The position numbers and the translations under genes are program-made. Positions 31,159-41,798 of a DNA stretch of 64,000 nucleotides are shown piece by piece. Below the pieces are notes generated by a model. The model was not told the origin of the DNA and did not search any database. It worked only from the letters and a program-made list of their open reading frames with translations. Each line of letters begins with the position of its first letter. The first letter of the stretch is position 1. The DNA is from Entoloma clypeatum (taxonomy: Eukaryota > Basidiomycota > Agaricomycetes > Agaricales > Entolomataceae): NCBI GenBank assembly GCA_963565915.1, contig OY751487.1, positions 4,898,001 through 4,962,000 of the forward strand, written 5' to 3'.

Positions 31159-31803
31159 ACCCTGGTCAAAATAAGACTATTAGTCTTATCCAACGAGAAT
31201 ACACTTGGCCTGGAATGCGCGACTTCGTCAAAAAGTATTGCAAGTCATGTACCACTTGTATGCGCGCCAAACCCCAACGTCATAAACCCTATCGTCTGCT
31301 TAAACAACTCCCTATTCCTGAACGTCCCTGGCATTCTATTTCCATGGATTTCATTGAACCCCTTCCGACATCCGCTGGCTCCGATGTGATTCTGGTCATT
31401 GTAGACCGCCTCACTAAACAAGGCATCTTCATCCCTACCACCATTAATTGCACATCCGAAGACCTAGCAAACCTTTTTGTGCTTCACATCTTTTCCAAGC
31501 ACGGAGTTCCGCAAAATGTCACATCCAATCGCGGACCTGAATTCGTCTCCCGCTTTTTCCGCTCTCTTGCAAAAGCCCTCGACATGAGACTTCACTTCAC
31601 TTCTGGTTATCACCCTGAAGGTGATGGTCAAACCGAACGCACCAACCAGACACTCGAACAATACCTCCGCATTTTCAGCAACTACCAGCAAGACAACTGG
31701 TCCACTTTGCTTCCGCTTGCGGAGTTTGCTTACAACAACACTCCGAGTGCCACTACAGGTGTATCACCATTCTTCGCCAACAAAGGTTATCATCCCGACA
31801 TTA
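31159..31803 (+). pseudogene. Gypsy-B integrase, 5' part of the split gene
   Basis: The frame reads GQNKTISLIQREYTWPG, the CTTCMRAK zinc-finger cysteines, PWHSISMDFIEPLP (first catalytic Asp), NVTSNRGPEFVSRF and GDGQTERTNQTLEQYL (Glu region). In the second motif the usual catalytic Asp (SDRG) is Asn (SNRG), so the enzyme should be dead. The frame is cut after NKGYHPDIT by Plavaka P1. Its continuation, TLHPERDLASDKARQ, lies at 55611 on the minus strand. The upstream part is cut by the Gypsy-A LTR. This is a second Ty3/gypsy family, unlike Gypsy-A and C. Confidence 0.85.
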
Positions 31804-31929
31804 CATCAGCAAGTTGCTATTTTACTGGCGAGCTTTTCGCGCTTTTTAGCTTGTGGCCAGCTGAAAAGCTACAAGCTGACAAGATCCAGTACTACATGAC
31901 AGTTCTGTGTAATAATAAAGTGTAGAAAT

Positions 31930-34900
31930 CTATCCTGTCAAAAATTCATGGGCATGGTGGTCAACATAGTGGTTTACGTAGTAGGAGTTGAAGGCATCGA
32001 GTGAGACCTCATACTGAAAGTCTTCAGGAAGGAAACCCGATCCATATACAGGCAGAAGGTGGGCGCCGCGTGCAACACTCTCGAGATGTATAATTTCAAG
32101 AGTCCGTGACCTTCCTTCGTGCTCTGGACGTACAACCCACATTCCTGTAGCCTCATCTGGTTCATCTCTGTCAGGAACGAACCAATTCACAAGCGCACAG
32201 GGCACGGTTTCGTCGAGGTAGGCATCATAGTATGAGAAGAAGAGTAAAACACGGGCAACCAGCATCCCATGCATCCCTGCTTGTGATTCATCGAGCACGA
32301 CGAAGACGGTGTCATGGCGGGGTCCTTCATTATACCACGATGGGTTTGAACGAATACGTTCGCGATACATTCCGCCAGCGCCACACAAATCACTTGGTGC
32401 ATAGAATTGTGCAACAGCCGAATGGTAAACGTGGATCTTCCCATCGAAATGCACATGTTCTTCCAAGTTGACGGGGTGGCTTTCTGCGTTGGGGTGACGT
32501 TGGGAGTAAAGGAATTTTCGAAGCGCATGTGGGAAGCGGGGTTGATTAATGTTCCTTGCCAACGCTTCAAGGGTTTTGGGATATTTCGGTTCTATTGGAT
32601 GGATATCGTTAGCGTGGCTCCAGTGAAACGAGGTGTGTCGACATACCATGTCTGGAGGAGAGTGTTACTGATGACAATGCTCTTGGACCAGAGACAGGCC
32701 CCACATCCTCGTCATCTTCCTTGTTTTCCTCGTCATCGCGTTCATCATTATTGCTGTCTTCATTGTCCTCGTTCATGACGTCAATCTCCGAGTCCGAGTC
32801 GCTGCCAATGGGGCCAGACAAATGTCTGCGTTGAATGTGTGCCATGTAGGCTGAAGTGGTACCAACCATCATGCCCCGTTTGACATAAACTCGGTGTAAA
32901 GCGGCCAGCTTGTCAAGCCGATTGATGGTGCGCACCATCTGCGCAAGTGCCCTATAACGACTGGAACGTCGCCACGGATTCTTGACAGCAACAATATGTT
33001 TTGATTCGGTGATCGAGGAGCAAAGGCCATTCGGAGAGCCAAAATTCATGATACCAGTCACGTAGTGCAGTAAGGCATGTTGTCGAGGTAGAGAGATGTC
33101 AGCCCGAACACCCGCTTCGATGAAGACCTCGCGAAGTTGGTGGAGACGATCAAGTTCGTACTGAATTCGTTTGATGTCTGCCGTTGTTATCGCATTTCGG
33201 CGAAAAAGGAAGCAGAGCTCCATAAACGAAGCAAGGCATTGAACCATTTTTGGTGGTAAGTGCCCGCTAATCGCTGCAAGATACACCTGTAACTTCTGGT
33301 TCAACGGAGATGTGAAGGTTCCATTGAATGCTGAATCAAATACCTTCATAAGTGCCTTCGAGTCGTCGCCGGTCCACTGGGAAAAGTTTCGGCCATCTGG
33401 GAAGCGACGCAGTCCGGGATATGCTGGAACAGCAGAAATCCTGATCAAAGACTGTGAGAATAGTAGTAGATTTCGTCCACACCCCTTACCGCCGATCAAT
33501 GTCTTGAATGATTTCAAGGGCCCGAGTCTCGCCATACGTTATGAAGAGGTATTCATTGACCCATGTGACATAGTGGTCTTTGAACGTGCCCTTGATCAAC
33601 TGGTGGAGGAGATCGGGCGACAGGAGTTCATGAATGTCTGCATGAGGAAAGTCATGCGTGAAAGGCTGTACCAACACTGAATCAGAATTCAGAACACCAA
33701 AAGTCAAACATTTGCCTACCACAACGTCACTTCGGATGCCGAACTCATTCCAGATGACGTCGGGATGGAAACACTTGATAAGAAAGTCGGTTTTCTCATG
33801 AGATCGGCGGTGAGCGCTAGGATCATCAAGGTTTTCCGGTCTTGCGGTACATCTACATCCAGCAAATTTTAATAATTTTTATGATGAGGAGAATATGGCT
33901 TACTTCGGGCACCAATTCTGGACAATCCCAGAAAGCCACACTTGCTCGGGATAATCAGCAATGTACGGACCCAATCCGTAAATAGCGCGGCGGAAGTGAC
34001 CGTCAGGACAACGGACAACTTCTGGTGTTGTCATTCCATGTTTTAATGGCTCGAAGATGCGAGCCAAACATGCATGATATAGTTGTCGGCAGAATGTCTG
34101 AAATGCCGGTTTATTTCGGTGTCGCTTGCTTGCTGCCACAATAAATTACTTAGATACCATAAAAAATCACTTTAACAGTGAACGTACTTTTTGGTATGGG
34201 AAGGAATGCAACGGGAAGCAGCGCGTTCCCTCGTGAGCGGCGTGCTATGTTGGAGAGATTACCTGGTGACTGGTAAACTGGGTGGTACTCCTGTTGTCCC
34301 GTACCCACAGTCGTGGTTGTTTTGTCACTACCGCTGCACACTGGAACGAACATGGCACCCTCAGTTGTCTGGTCAATGGCTATTTCATCCTAGAACAACT
34401 TGAAATCAGTCATGTTCACGATGGAGTGCACGAGAACGTACCGCCTGTGCCCAAGCCCAATCTGCAGACATCAAGTTTGACCATATACGGTCCCCGTCAC
34501 TTTTAAATTGACGATATGGAACATAATCAATCTTGTCCACGAAATCTGTGGTTGCAAGTTGCTGGTGTAGAACAAGACGAGAGTTGCGCGTACAGAGTTC
34601 ATATGTCTCAAGCATCCATTTCGGCGGGTTTGCTGGACGAGGTCCGTTGTATCTAAATGTGATCGTTTTCCAGGGTGCATTACCAGCTTGGATAGCATCA
34701 ATCGTAGCATACATTTCCTCTGCAGAAGACCATGGGACACTCTCATCTCCACCAGCCTTAATATTGGCAGCTATCCAGAGATCAAGAGCACGATTAATCT
34801 TTGATTCTGATGCCTGGAGTCCGGCAAACTGGAAATTTGCGAAGTCAAATGCCAAGCGGTCATCAAACGGATGCCAAGCATTTTCATCGGTAGCATCGAC

Positions 34901-35201
34901 TGGCAGCAATGGCGGTGGTTTCGTGTGCAAAGGGAGGTAATTGCCACTCTCATCACATGGAAGAGCTGAATGTCATCAAGAATGAGTTCCGTGAGTTATG
35001 TGAGCATTAAAAACACGTACCACTAAGCTTGGGGTGAAGATGTCTTGTGAATTGCAGCTCGGGATTTGGTTCTGAGGCTGGAGTGATTTCGCGATGGATT
35101 GCGTTCCAATGCTGAGTGCGTCCCGATGCAGATAGAAAGGTTCGGTGGCAATTTGGATGAGGACAAGGGAAGGATTTGTATTGCCTTGAGTCTTGTTCCA
35201 T
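31930..35201 (-). CDS. Plavaka transposase, copy P1 (966 aa, 8 exons)
   Basis: My model starts at ATG 35201 and uses exons 35201-35021, 34965-34442, 34389-34188, 34132-33904, 33852-33720, 33665-33490, 33440-32647 and 32591-31930. All seven introns are about 50 bases with GT..AG ends, and joining them leaves no stop. The N-terminus has a C2H2 finger (Cys13, Cys18, His31, His36). Then come hallmarks of the basidiomycete Plavaka transposase as I know the family: NPPKWM, GTGQQEYHPVYQS, MTTPEVVRCPDGHFRRAIYG, FTHDFPHADIHELLSPDLLH, QWTGDDSKALMKVF, SLPRQHALLHY, NGLCSSITESKHI and a C-terminal NHYVDHHAHEF. The enzyme would cut and join the element ends in the nucleus. The gene seems intact. Confidence 0.9.
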
Positions 35202-35371
35202 CACGTACAGGAATCGTGATGAATGAAGGGAAAAAAATGGGGAGAAATGACAAATCAACCACACGAACCGAACGACGCCACATCACATGCTACCACCCCC
35301 AAAAGTTGAACAACCACGTCACAACATCCAACACTTTCCTTGCACAATTATCCGCCTTCCCTCTGCAGTCC
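35202..35371. promoter_or_regulatory. Divergent promoter region between transposase and passenger gene
   Basis: Only 170 bases separate the two start codons. The same region recurs at 45071-45240 (P2) and 58244-58413 (P3). No clear TATA box is visible. Sharing one control region would couple the two genes, which is inference. Confidence 0.5.
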
Positions 35372-37693
35372 ATGCCACCAAAGACTCGTGCTTCCCAGAG
35401 AAGCAAAGCCCAGGCCGAGCACCCGCCTGCACCTTCCACACAGTTGGTGGCTATTACTGCGGATGCATCAGAACCGCAAGTAATGATAGGAACCAACAAA
35501 CCTACCACTAAACGCACCCGTGCTAACGACACCACTGGCACTGACACAGAAGCTATCCCCGCAAAGAAGAGAGCCAAGGCCGCTCCCACTCAGCACGACA
35601 CAGCTCCCGAGGTAAAGGTGAACCCAGCTCCCAAACCTCGCAACACCAAAACCACTCCCCTTCCACATGACATGGCAGGTCCTGAGATAAAGGTGAATCC
35701 AATTCCTGAGCCTTCCGAAACTCTTCAGGGACGGAAAGGGCGTAACAACCATCCCGGGGTGATTGATCAGAAAAGGGCTAAACGTACAAGTGCCCAAGTG
35801 CAAGCTGACAAGGAAGCAAAGGCGGAAGCGAAGAGGCGATTGGAAGAGTTAGAAGAAGAAAAAAGGAAGCTCTACACACAGATGGAGATCGATGAGGATG
35901 AACGGGAGTTGGAACGCCAGGTAAAAGCCATCCGTCGGCTGTCTGATGTTGTCATGAAAGATAGGGATGGTACTGAGAGTGAAGGTGAACACTTCGACAT
36001 GGATGTTGAAGTGAGTGATAGCGACGATGTCAACATTGATCCAAAAGCTGTTGCAAAAACAAAGCGGGTGAGTTATATTCTGATGGACACACTCAAGCTA
36101 AGTAAACACCTTGTTTCAGGGAAAAACCAAGGATTCACCAGCAACTCTTGCTGCTGCGAAGACGACGAAAGCTCGCGGGAAGGATGTTGGCAAGAGGTAA
36201 GCGTGTCACACCGTGTGATTATGGATTACCCGGTTCTGATGCATAATCACAAGGTCCAAGGCGGATGCTGTAACAACTGCATCCGGTCTTCTCCCAAATT
36301 GGAAGCGACACTTGAAATCTACGAAACAGGGTGCTGAGGGACTTCAAGTTAAACCAGCCCTTGGTGGGCTCAAAGACTCGGATGCGTCTGCGAAGCGGCC
36401 AAAATTCCAGGCCTCAAAGCCGTCGCAAGCGATCCAGTTTGATGGTAAGCGAGATTTTTCACGTAAAAATGAGGTGAGCGAGATACTTGACCTACCAGTG
36501 CTCGTTGATCAGACTCTTCACAGAATATTGCTATGATTCCCGAGGCCGAAAGTGACGGTGATGACGACTCCGCGGAGTCTCTGACAAACCGGTCTCATCG
36601 GCAGCCCAAACGCGCCAAACCCGAGCCAAAGCAACAAAAAGCAAAGGCCCCTGGTGTCCGCGAACTTGAACTTCCACAGCGTGAACGACAACCTCGAGCG
36701 CTTACCGCAAACACCGTCCGGGTCACAGATCTCCCAGAATTTACCCAAGTCGAATCGAAGTGGAGAAAGGTTTTTATCCCTTCTCTCTACAATGCGTTTT
36801 TTCGGTCGGAAGCGCCATTCAAAGACTTTGTTTTGGGGACAGCAAAGTTCATCAGCATCGTTCAAAAGGTTGTTGATCGCGTTTATCCTGAGGTTGATTA
36901 TACGGTCAAGAGGGATGAGCCTATTCATTTACTCGTGAGATCCGAATTTCATCCCCCTCGTGTTGCACTCAGCTTATGTGTCGTTTCGAAGGCCTACAAC
37001 CGTATCAACGAAAAACGGTCAAGTATTGGTGGAGAGGCAGTTGCCGTAATCGAAAAATACCTCAAGATTCTTGATTACAATGTAGAAGAGGTCAAGCTTT
37101 GGTGTCGATGGGCGAAACGAGTCGATGGGCCAATTTTTTACAAGAAGCCAACGCCACAAACATGCCCAACTGACATGAAACACAAAGACTACGTTGTGAG
37201 TGTAACCGTGCCCATCATCAGTCTTTCGTTTGATTAGCGTCCCCTTTAGAGACCGGAAGGACGGCTGCGCTCAATCTTCATCATTGAGTTGGCGCAGAAT
37301 TACCTTCGATTCACAAAGGGCGCTCTTGGTGGCGGTGGTCGTCCAGTCGGTCTCTTCGCCCTTATCTTGGCAGCGGTACATCATTTGTCATCCTCTCTGA
37401 ATCTCAGTGGACTGAGTCACAACGTCATTATACAGTACGAGCGGGCAGTCTCTGCCTACGTCAATGGCGTACGAAAAGATGCGCCTGAGTTTTCCGATAA
37501 GTACTCTGCAGAGAGAGTTGCTGGTTACATGAGCAGCTGTTCAAAACTAGGTGATGGTCATTGGACGGAGATCCTGGAGGCTTGCGGTGTCGAAAATCAG
37601 GATCCTTGCTCAGAGGACAAATTCGCAGACCTCTCACTTCTTGACCAGCAACGCGGCAACCTGTTCGCGTTCAGTAGTCCCTTGAAGGGTTAG
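35372..37693 (+). CDS. Plavaka passenger gene, copy P1 (696 aa, 5 exons, DUF6532-like)
   Basis: Exons by my model are 35372-36067, 36120-36196, 36254-36444, 36513-37195 and 37250-37693. Each intron is GT..AG, 52-68 bases, and the joined frame is open to TAG. Residues 1-130 are basic and Pro/Ala/Thr-rich with KKRAK and KRTR patches that look like nuclear signals. About 140-200 is a charged coiled coil (KEAKAEAKRRLEELEEEKRK), followed by an acidic stretch. The C-terminal 300 residues fold into a helical domain with FIPSLYNAFFRSEAPFKDF, VDRVYPEVDYTV and GLFALILAAVHHL. This pattern resembles DUF6532 of basidiomycetes as I remember it. The function is unknown; three intact copies imply it travels with the element. 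Confidence 0.75.
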
Positions 37694-37740
37694 TCGCCTC
37701 GAGACGCGACAGGGACGTGCACTCCCTTATTCATTGGGCT

Positions 37741-38003
37741 GTTTCAGCCTCATTATACCCCTCGTATTCGTGATCCATGCCTCAAGTTACTACTTAATGC
37801 TTCGTCTGACGTAGGTAGTCCGACCTGTCGAGCTTTTCGGCGCTTTTCGAACTTTTTAACGCTTTTTAATCGCCCGAGACCAGTAGCTTTTTGGAAAATG
37901 GGACCTGGCTTGTCCAGCTTTTGACTTTTTCTCTTTTTTCCGCTTGCTTGCGCTTGCTCGCGCTTGCCCAAGTTCTCACAAGTAAAACTACAAAATACTG
38001 ATG
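37741..38003. repeat. Plavaka subterminal repeat array (passenger-side end)
   Basis: The last 260 bases are filled with short motifs read outward-in as GAAAAGC(G/T), AAAAAGCG and AAGCGCGAGCAAGCGCAAGC. The opposite end carries AAAAAGCGCGAAAAGCTCGCC (31820-31845, reverse complement). Clustered subterminal motifs are typical transposase-binding arrays in CACTA-like elements. The same arrays occur in P2 and P3. Confidence 0.65.
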
Positions 38004-38090
38004 AATGGTCCACCAGTCATGACAAATAGTCCCCCAGTGGCAACAAATAGTCTACTAATGGCGACGGAGAGTCTATCAAGCATGAGAGAG
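38004..38090. repeat. Degenerate 21-base tandem repeat
   Basis: About four units of the form (A)TAGTC-CC-AGTGGC-ACAA follow the P1 end. The joined P1/P3 insertion site lies at the edge of this array. Confidence 0.5.
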
Positions 38091-38118
38091 AGTGGGTTGA
38101 GATCTCACCGTGAATCAA

Positions 38119-38163
38119 CAATCAACGAAGTCATGTGAGCGCAACACATGACTTCGTTGATTG
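38119..38163. repeat. Perfect 19-bp hairpin
   Basis: CAATCAACGAAGTCATGTG at 38119-38137 is followed by a 7-base loop (AGCGCAA) and its exact reverse complement at 38145-38163. It could be a MITE core, a terminator-like RNA hairpin or debris of a palindromic insertion. No T tract follows. Confidence 0.7.
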
Positions 38164-38237
38164 TCCGAGGGTTCGTCACGCGTAGCCGAGCACGATAGAT
38201 GGGTACGAAAGGTTGTTGGCCAGTGAGTCGGCAATGA

Positions 38238-38575
38238 ATAGCCGGCGATCCGATCAACATCAATTGATGACACGATAGACGACGAAAAAGTTGGCGCTGG
38301 CCGTCTGGTAAAGCCGATTTCTCGAAACTCGAACTCGGAATATCGAGAGCACCGCGTCTACGCTGGGAACGAGAATGGGAATCTGCCCTCTGCCCATGAA
38401 GACCGTGACGTACAAGTCTGTATGTAATCCATTCCATTTCAAGTAAAGAAGCCACTGTTCAAAGTCAGCCGGAGATCCCCACCATGGTCACAATAGATTG
38501 AGGCCGAAAAGTTTGGCGGGGGTCATCTGGAAAGACCGAGTCCTCGTAAACTCGAACTCGGAACCACGGTCGTCT
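38238..38575. repeat. Diverged direct repeat of about 110 bases
   Basis: Two copies about 229 bases apart share GCCGG-GATCC near their start and AAACTCGAACTCGGAA near their end (38322-38339 and 38547-38564). No gene was found in this stretch or between 38576 and 38690. Confidence 0.45.
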
Positions 38576-38690
38576 TCTTCGGGTCAGGGACTGTAGGGTA
38601 TTCGATTCTACAGTACAGGATTGGGCAGAAGCAGCTGGTAAGCATCATATGCCTAACGTAGGATTTTCGTGGGGTTTCTGATGCTGTTGG

Positions 38691-39259
38691 TTGCAGATCC
38701 CCGCGTTTCTGAAAAATCTGATGTGGATACCATTCTTGTATGCCCTCGCTGCGCTTGGGCTCCGGAGGGGATATTATGACAGTTTCTTCTTCTTTGGAGG
38801 CCTTTCTATCCCGCTGAGCCAAGCCGTCCTTGCGCACATGCTTTCGTCCAATATTTCCTGGTTTGCGACGATCAAAGTGGTGCAGAGGTTTTCAAGGAGA
38901 TTCCGAAGATTGCGAAGCGGTGTGTTTCAGGATTCACCTCGTTATGTCCCACGACTAATGGAGTCGCATAGATTTTGGTTCCCATGTCTCTTTCCCTTGT
39001 GCTTATTGCCGGCATGATCATCTACTCTACGACTTTCTTGCTGCTGCCGTGGAGAGTGTGGATGGGCGGTGTTCTTTTTCATTTCGTGCGTTTTTTTTTC
39101 GCACGTAACTTTTTCGTTCCATTACTCAAGTCTGCGAATATCGGCTGGATGTCATATATTGTTTCCTGGCGTAACATTCTGTTTTTGACTCGTCGAAAAC
39201 TCATGGGAATACCTGTGTAGATTGTACTGAACCCCTGGCTCATGGTTTTCTCCTATTAG
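38691..39259 (+). pseudogene. GT2-type membrane glycosyltransferase, C-terminal fragment
   Basis: After a plausible intron end (TTGCAG at 38696), the frame reads ALRRGYY-like ALGLRRGYYDSFFFFGGL, SQAVLAHMLSSNISWFATIK, then EIPKIAKR in a shifted frame. Next come MSLSLVLIAGMIIYSTTFLLLPW in another frame and finally IVLNPWLMVFSY with TAG at 39257. Hydrophobic segments and the SSNISW..TIK and LNPWLMVFSY motifs match, from memory, the C-terminal transmembrane part of a fungal family-2 glycosyltransferase. Possible introns and at least one frameshift split it, and no upstream catalytic region is present. It seems to be the tail of a host gene stranded among transposons. Confidence 0.45.
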
Positions 39260-40952
39260 ACTCTGGATTAAACCTCGAATGGGCTGGTTCCCTTGGTTGT
39301 TATCGCCTTCCGATCTTTTTACTCCTACCGCATTCACTACTATGGATGCGCTACCCGTCGCGCCGCAACCTTCTCTACTTATCGCTTGACTAATAAACGT
39401 TCCCTTCACCAAGTTACGCCGACTTCTGCAGTACCTTCAGGTTGATGGAGTTTCACGACGATTTCCTTTCCGCGGCTGGGCCTGCACTTTTCCAAGTGTT
39501 GCACGTCCCTCGTTTACGGCATGTGGACAGTTGGATTACCCTTGTACTTTTTCTCTCTTTCTTTGCATAAGTAGATGTAGAGCTGTCATCTTTCACGTTT
39601 CATTGTCATGAACCCTGTTTCTTTCCCTTATCGCTAGCCAGATTCTCTGTCTCTTTGTATATGTATATGAAGGCTACTACATAGCGCTGGCATAATTGTG
39701 CATGGCAAGTGAAGGGAAATTTAAAATCGAATCTTTGGGCGACAGGTCTGCTTGGCATCTTGAGCAGTGTCAGACAATGTCAAGGGGGTGTGCTGATTGT
39801 TTGATGATGGGCATTTGTGTTAAGGACGGTGCGCGGGAGAAACGCGATAGCGACTTGGATAGTGATACTTTCCCAGTACGATAGGGGAGCTGTAATCGCA
39901 GGTATCTTTTACCTATAGCTTCTGATCAATTGACTCTTCAAGTTCATAGAATGTACATGGTAGCCAAGCAGGTCCCATATCAGAGGTTCAAGTTGACGAG
40001 CTCGTCAAAAACGGTCAAATTCATTCGAAAAGGCAAAAACAAATGCCTACTAGCTAACTCATGAACAATTGCATCGTCCTTCAAACTCGCTCTCGCTGTC
40101 TTCACGACCTCTGCGACTGACGCGCCGGGCTCGACGGTGAGCAAAACGTCGTGTTGCTTGATCTGTTGATCGTCCGTCTTGTGGTATGTACTATGGGCCA
40201 TGCAACCCAGTGGGGTACACCCAGCCCTAACGTCATCTTTCCTGAATCACCGGGTGTTGCCCCGCATACTCCTACAGCGGTGAAATCGTCCACGTTCGAG
40301 ATCTCGTCGAAGCTGGGGAGCGGCGCTTGGAGGAGGCCATGGTTCTCCGCTCCTGTATTGCGCGAAACAGAGATCGGCTATGGCTTGTGGGGACATGCTT
40401 GGGTACTAAAATGTGGCATCGAGTCAGCCTGAGAACAAAGGATTAGGGGGATGCAGAAAACACATAGGGCTTGGCAGGGGTGGAGACTTACGAACTCTTG
40501 TTGGAGTTTGAGGCGGGAGGCGCCGCCGCCGATTATGGACCACTAGTGAACACGGCGATGGATGAATCAGTGTAGACGTTAATGCATGGTAATATCACAC
40601 GAACCCTTTCAACACTGCTTGAAAGAGTCATCCGATCACGGCCAAAAATGGATACCAGCATGCGAGAGCAATTCTCATATCGATAGACCCTTCTAAAAAA
40701 CCCGTACGCGGCGTAGTCGGTAGCATCGTGGGCTTTTGAGGGGTATGAAAATTGCTGTAAGCTCTCCAGGTGTGGGTGTGGGAGCAGTCAGTCGTTTCAA
40801 CAATCACTGTTCACGCGTTCGCGCTCAAAAAATGCAAACCCTTGATCACCGATAGTATGGAACGAACCTGGACGAACTCCAGGGGTTGTTACTCATGAGA
40901 TCCCTTACTACAGCACATTTAAAAGAGGACGGTTCAGACTCGGAAACCTCAG
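39260..40952. other. Gene-poor stretch with an unassigned minus-strand frame
   Basis: Only short frames are seen. The best candidate is on the minus strand at 39980-40330, where two overlapping frames read VDDFTAVGVCGATPGDSGKMTLGLG and KQHDVLLTVEPGASVAEVVKTARASL. They may be exons of one decayed or small gene, but I do not recognise it. Composition is otherwise neutral. Confidence 0.3.
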
Positions 40953-41211
40953 ATGAAGTTCCTGCAATTCTTCACTATCACTGCGGCGGTTCTCATTGCG
41001 CATGTACGCACAGACACTAGTACTTTTTTCTCCACAAGATCAATGACCCATATGTGTTCTATAGACCCAGGCTGAGGGGGTTGACCCTAAAGACCTGTAT
41101 TCCTGTGACAACCACAGCAAGATTGACCTCGACATCAACGAGTCCGTTTCAGACTTTCAGTACTTGGGGATGTCAATACTCACGATGACTCATGGACAGC
41201 TGCCATACTAA
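40953..41211 (+). CDS. Putative small secreted protein (two-exon model)
   Basis: Exon 1 (40953-41003) encodes MKFLQFFTITAAVLIAH, a textbook signal-peptide core. A 61-base GT..AG intron follows, and exon 2 (from 41065) reads TQAEGVDPKDLYSCDNHSK and stops at 41211, giving about 65 residues. An intron right after the signal peptide is common in fungal secreted-protein genes. One base-frame over, 41214-41368 reads a Cys-bearing block (NDCKRVGGKYYYCMGGF ... GATCAK ... GECFM). The true gene may have a third exon and be Cys-rich, but no perfect splice pair joins it. TTTAAAAG upstream (40918) is a possible TATA element. Similar proteins include effectors of symbiotic fungi; that role is not shown here. 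Confidence 0.5.
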
Positions 41212-41546
41212 GGAGTCACAAGGGATCATGTCAGGTAACGACTGCAAACGTGTGGGTGGGAAGTATTACTACTGCATGGGGGGATTTCGGGTAGGCGGCG
41301 CGACCTGCGCAAAGATAAAGAATGCTCTCCGTTTGGAGCATGGCGAGTGCTTTATGTGAAGGGCTGGTGGTGATAAATAACCATGAGCTAGTTGCTTGTG
41401 TTAGAGACTGAGCGCGAGAGATATCGTACGCGCAAGTACGAGATGATACTGGTCGGGATCCAAGGCACATATATTATGTAAGATGCTGTGCTACGTCTCT
41501 TAGTCGTCCATTCAGCGGCTTGTACTTTATTCACCAACACTCCCCC

Positions 41547-41672
41547 TCAAGCCGTGTGTACGCCCAGAGGAGGTAGGGCTTTAGTTAAGATGTCGGCTGT
41601 TTGGTCTGGATCCCAGCAATTTTGTAAGTTGATGTGGCCAAGTTCAACTTGCTGACGAATCCAATGCCAGTG
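41547..41672 (-). pseudogene. Copia Pol C-terminal tail interrupted by Plavaka P2
   Basis: The minus strand reads HWHWIRQQVELGHINLQ, then DPDQTADILTKALPPLG and a TGA, the classic end of copia RNase H. The reading continues across P2: the bases after its other end (47873-47890) join in frame once the element and one TG are removed. An upstream TGA lies a few codons further. Bases 41212-41546 hold the possible third exon of the secreted-protein gene and then copia 3' debris. Confidence 0.8.
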
Positions 41673-41798
41673 CATCAGCAAGTTGCTATTTTACTGGCGA
41701 GCTTTTCGCGCTTTTTAGCTTGTGGCCAGCTGAAAAGCTACAAGCTGACAAGATCCAGTACTACATGACAGTTCTGTGTAATAATAAAGTGTAGAAAT

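Larger units (their letters stand above)
31804..38003 (-). mobile_element. Plavaka DNA transposon copy P1 (6,200 bp)
   Basis: The element is bounded by CATCAG...CTGATG. Its termini match imperfectly as inverted repeats: 21 of 29 positions, including CATCAG, TTTTACT and GAG. It carries two divergent genes, a Plavaka transposase on minus and a five-exon passenger on plus, sharing a 170-bp promoter region. It aligns without a gap to P2 and P3. Flanks are CATTA on the left and AATGG on the right, which do not match each other. Exchanging inner flanks with P3 restores TA and AA duplications. Confidence 0.93.
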
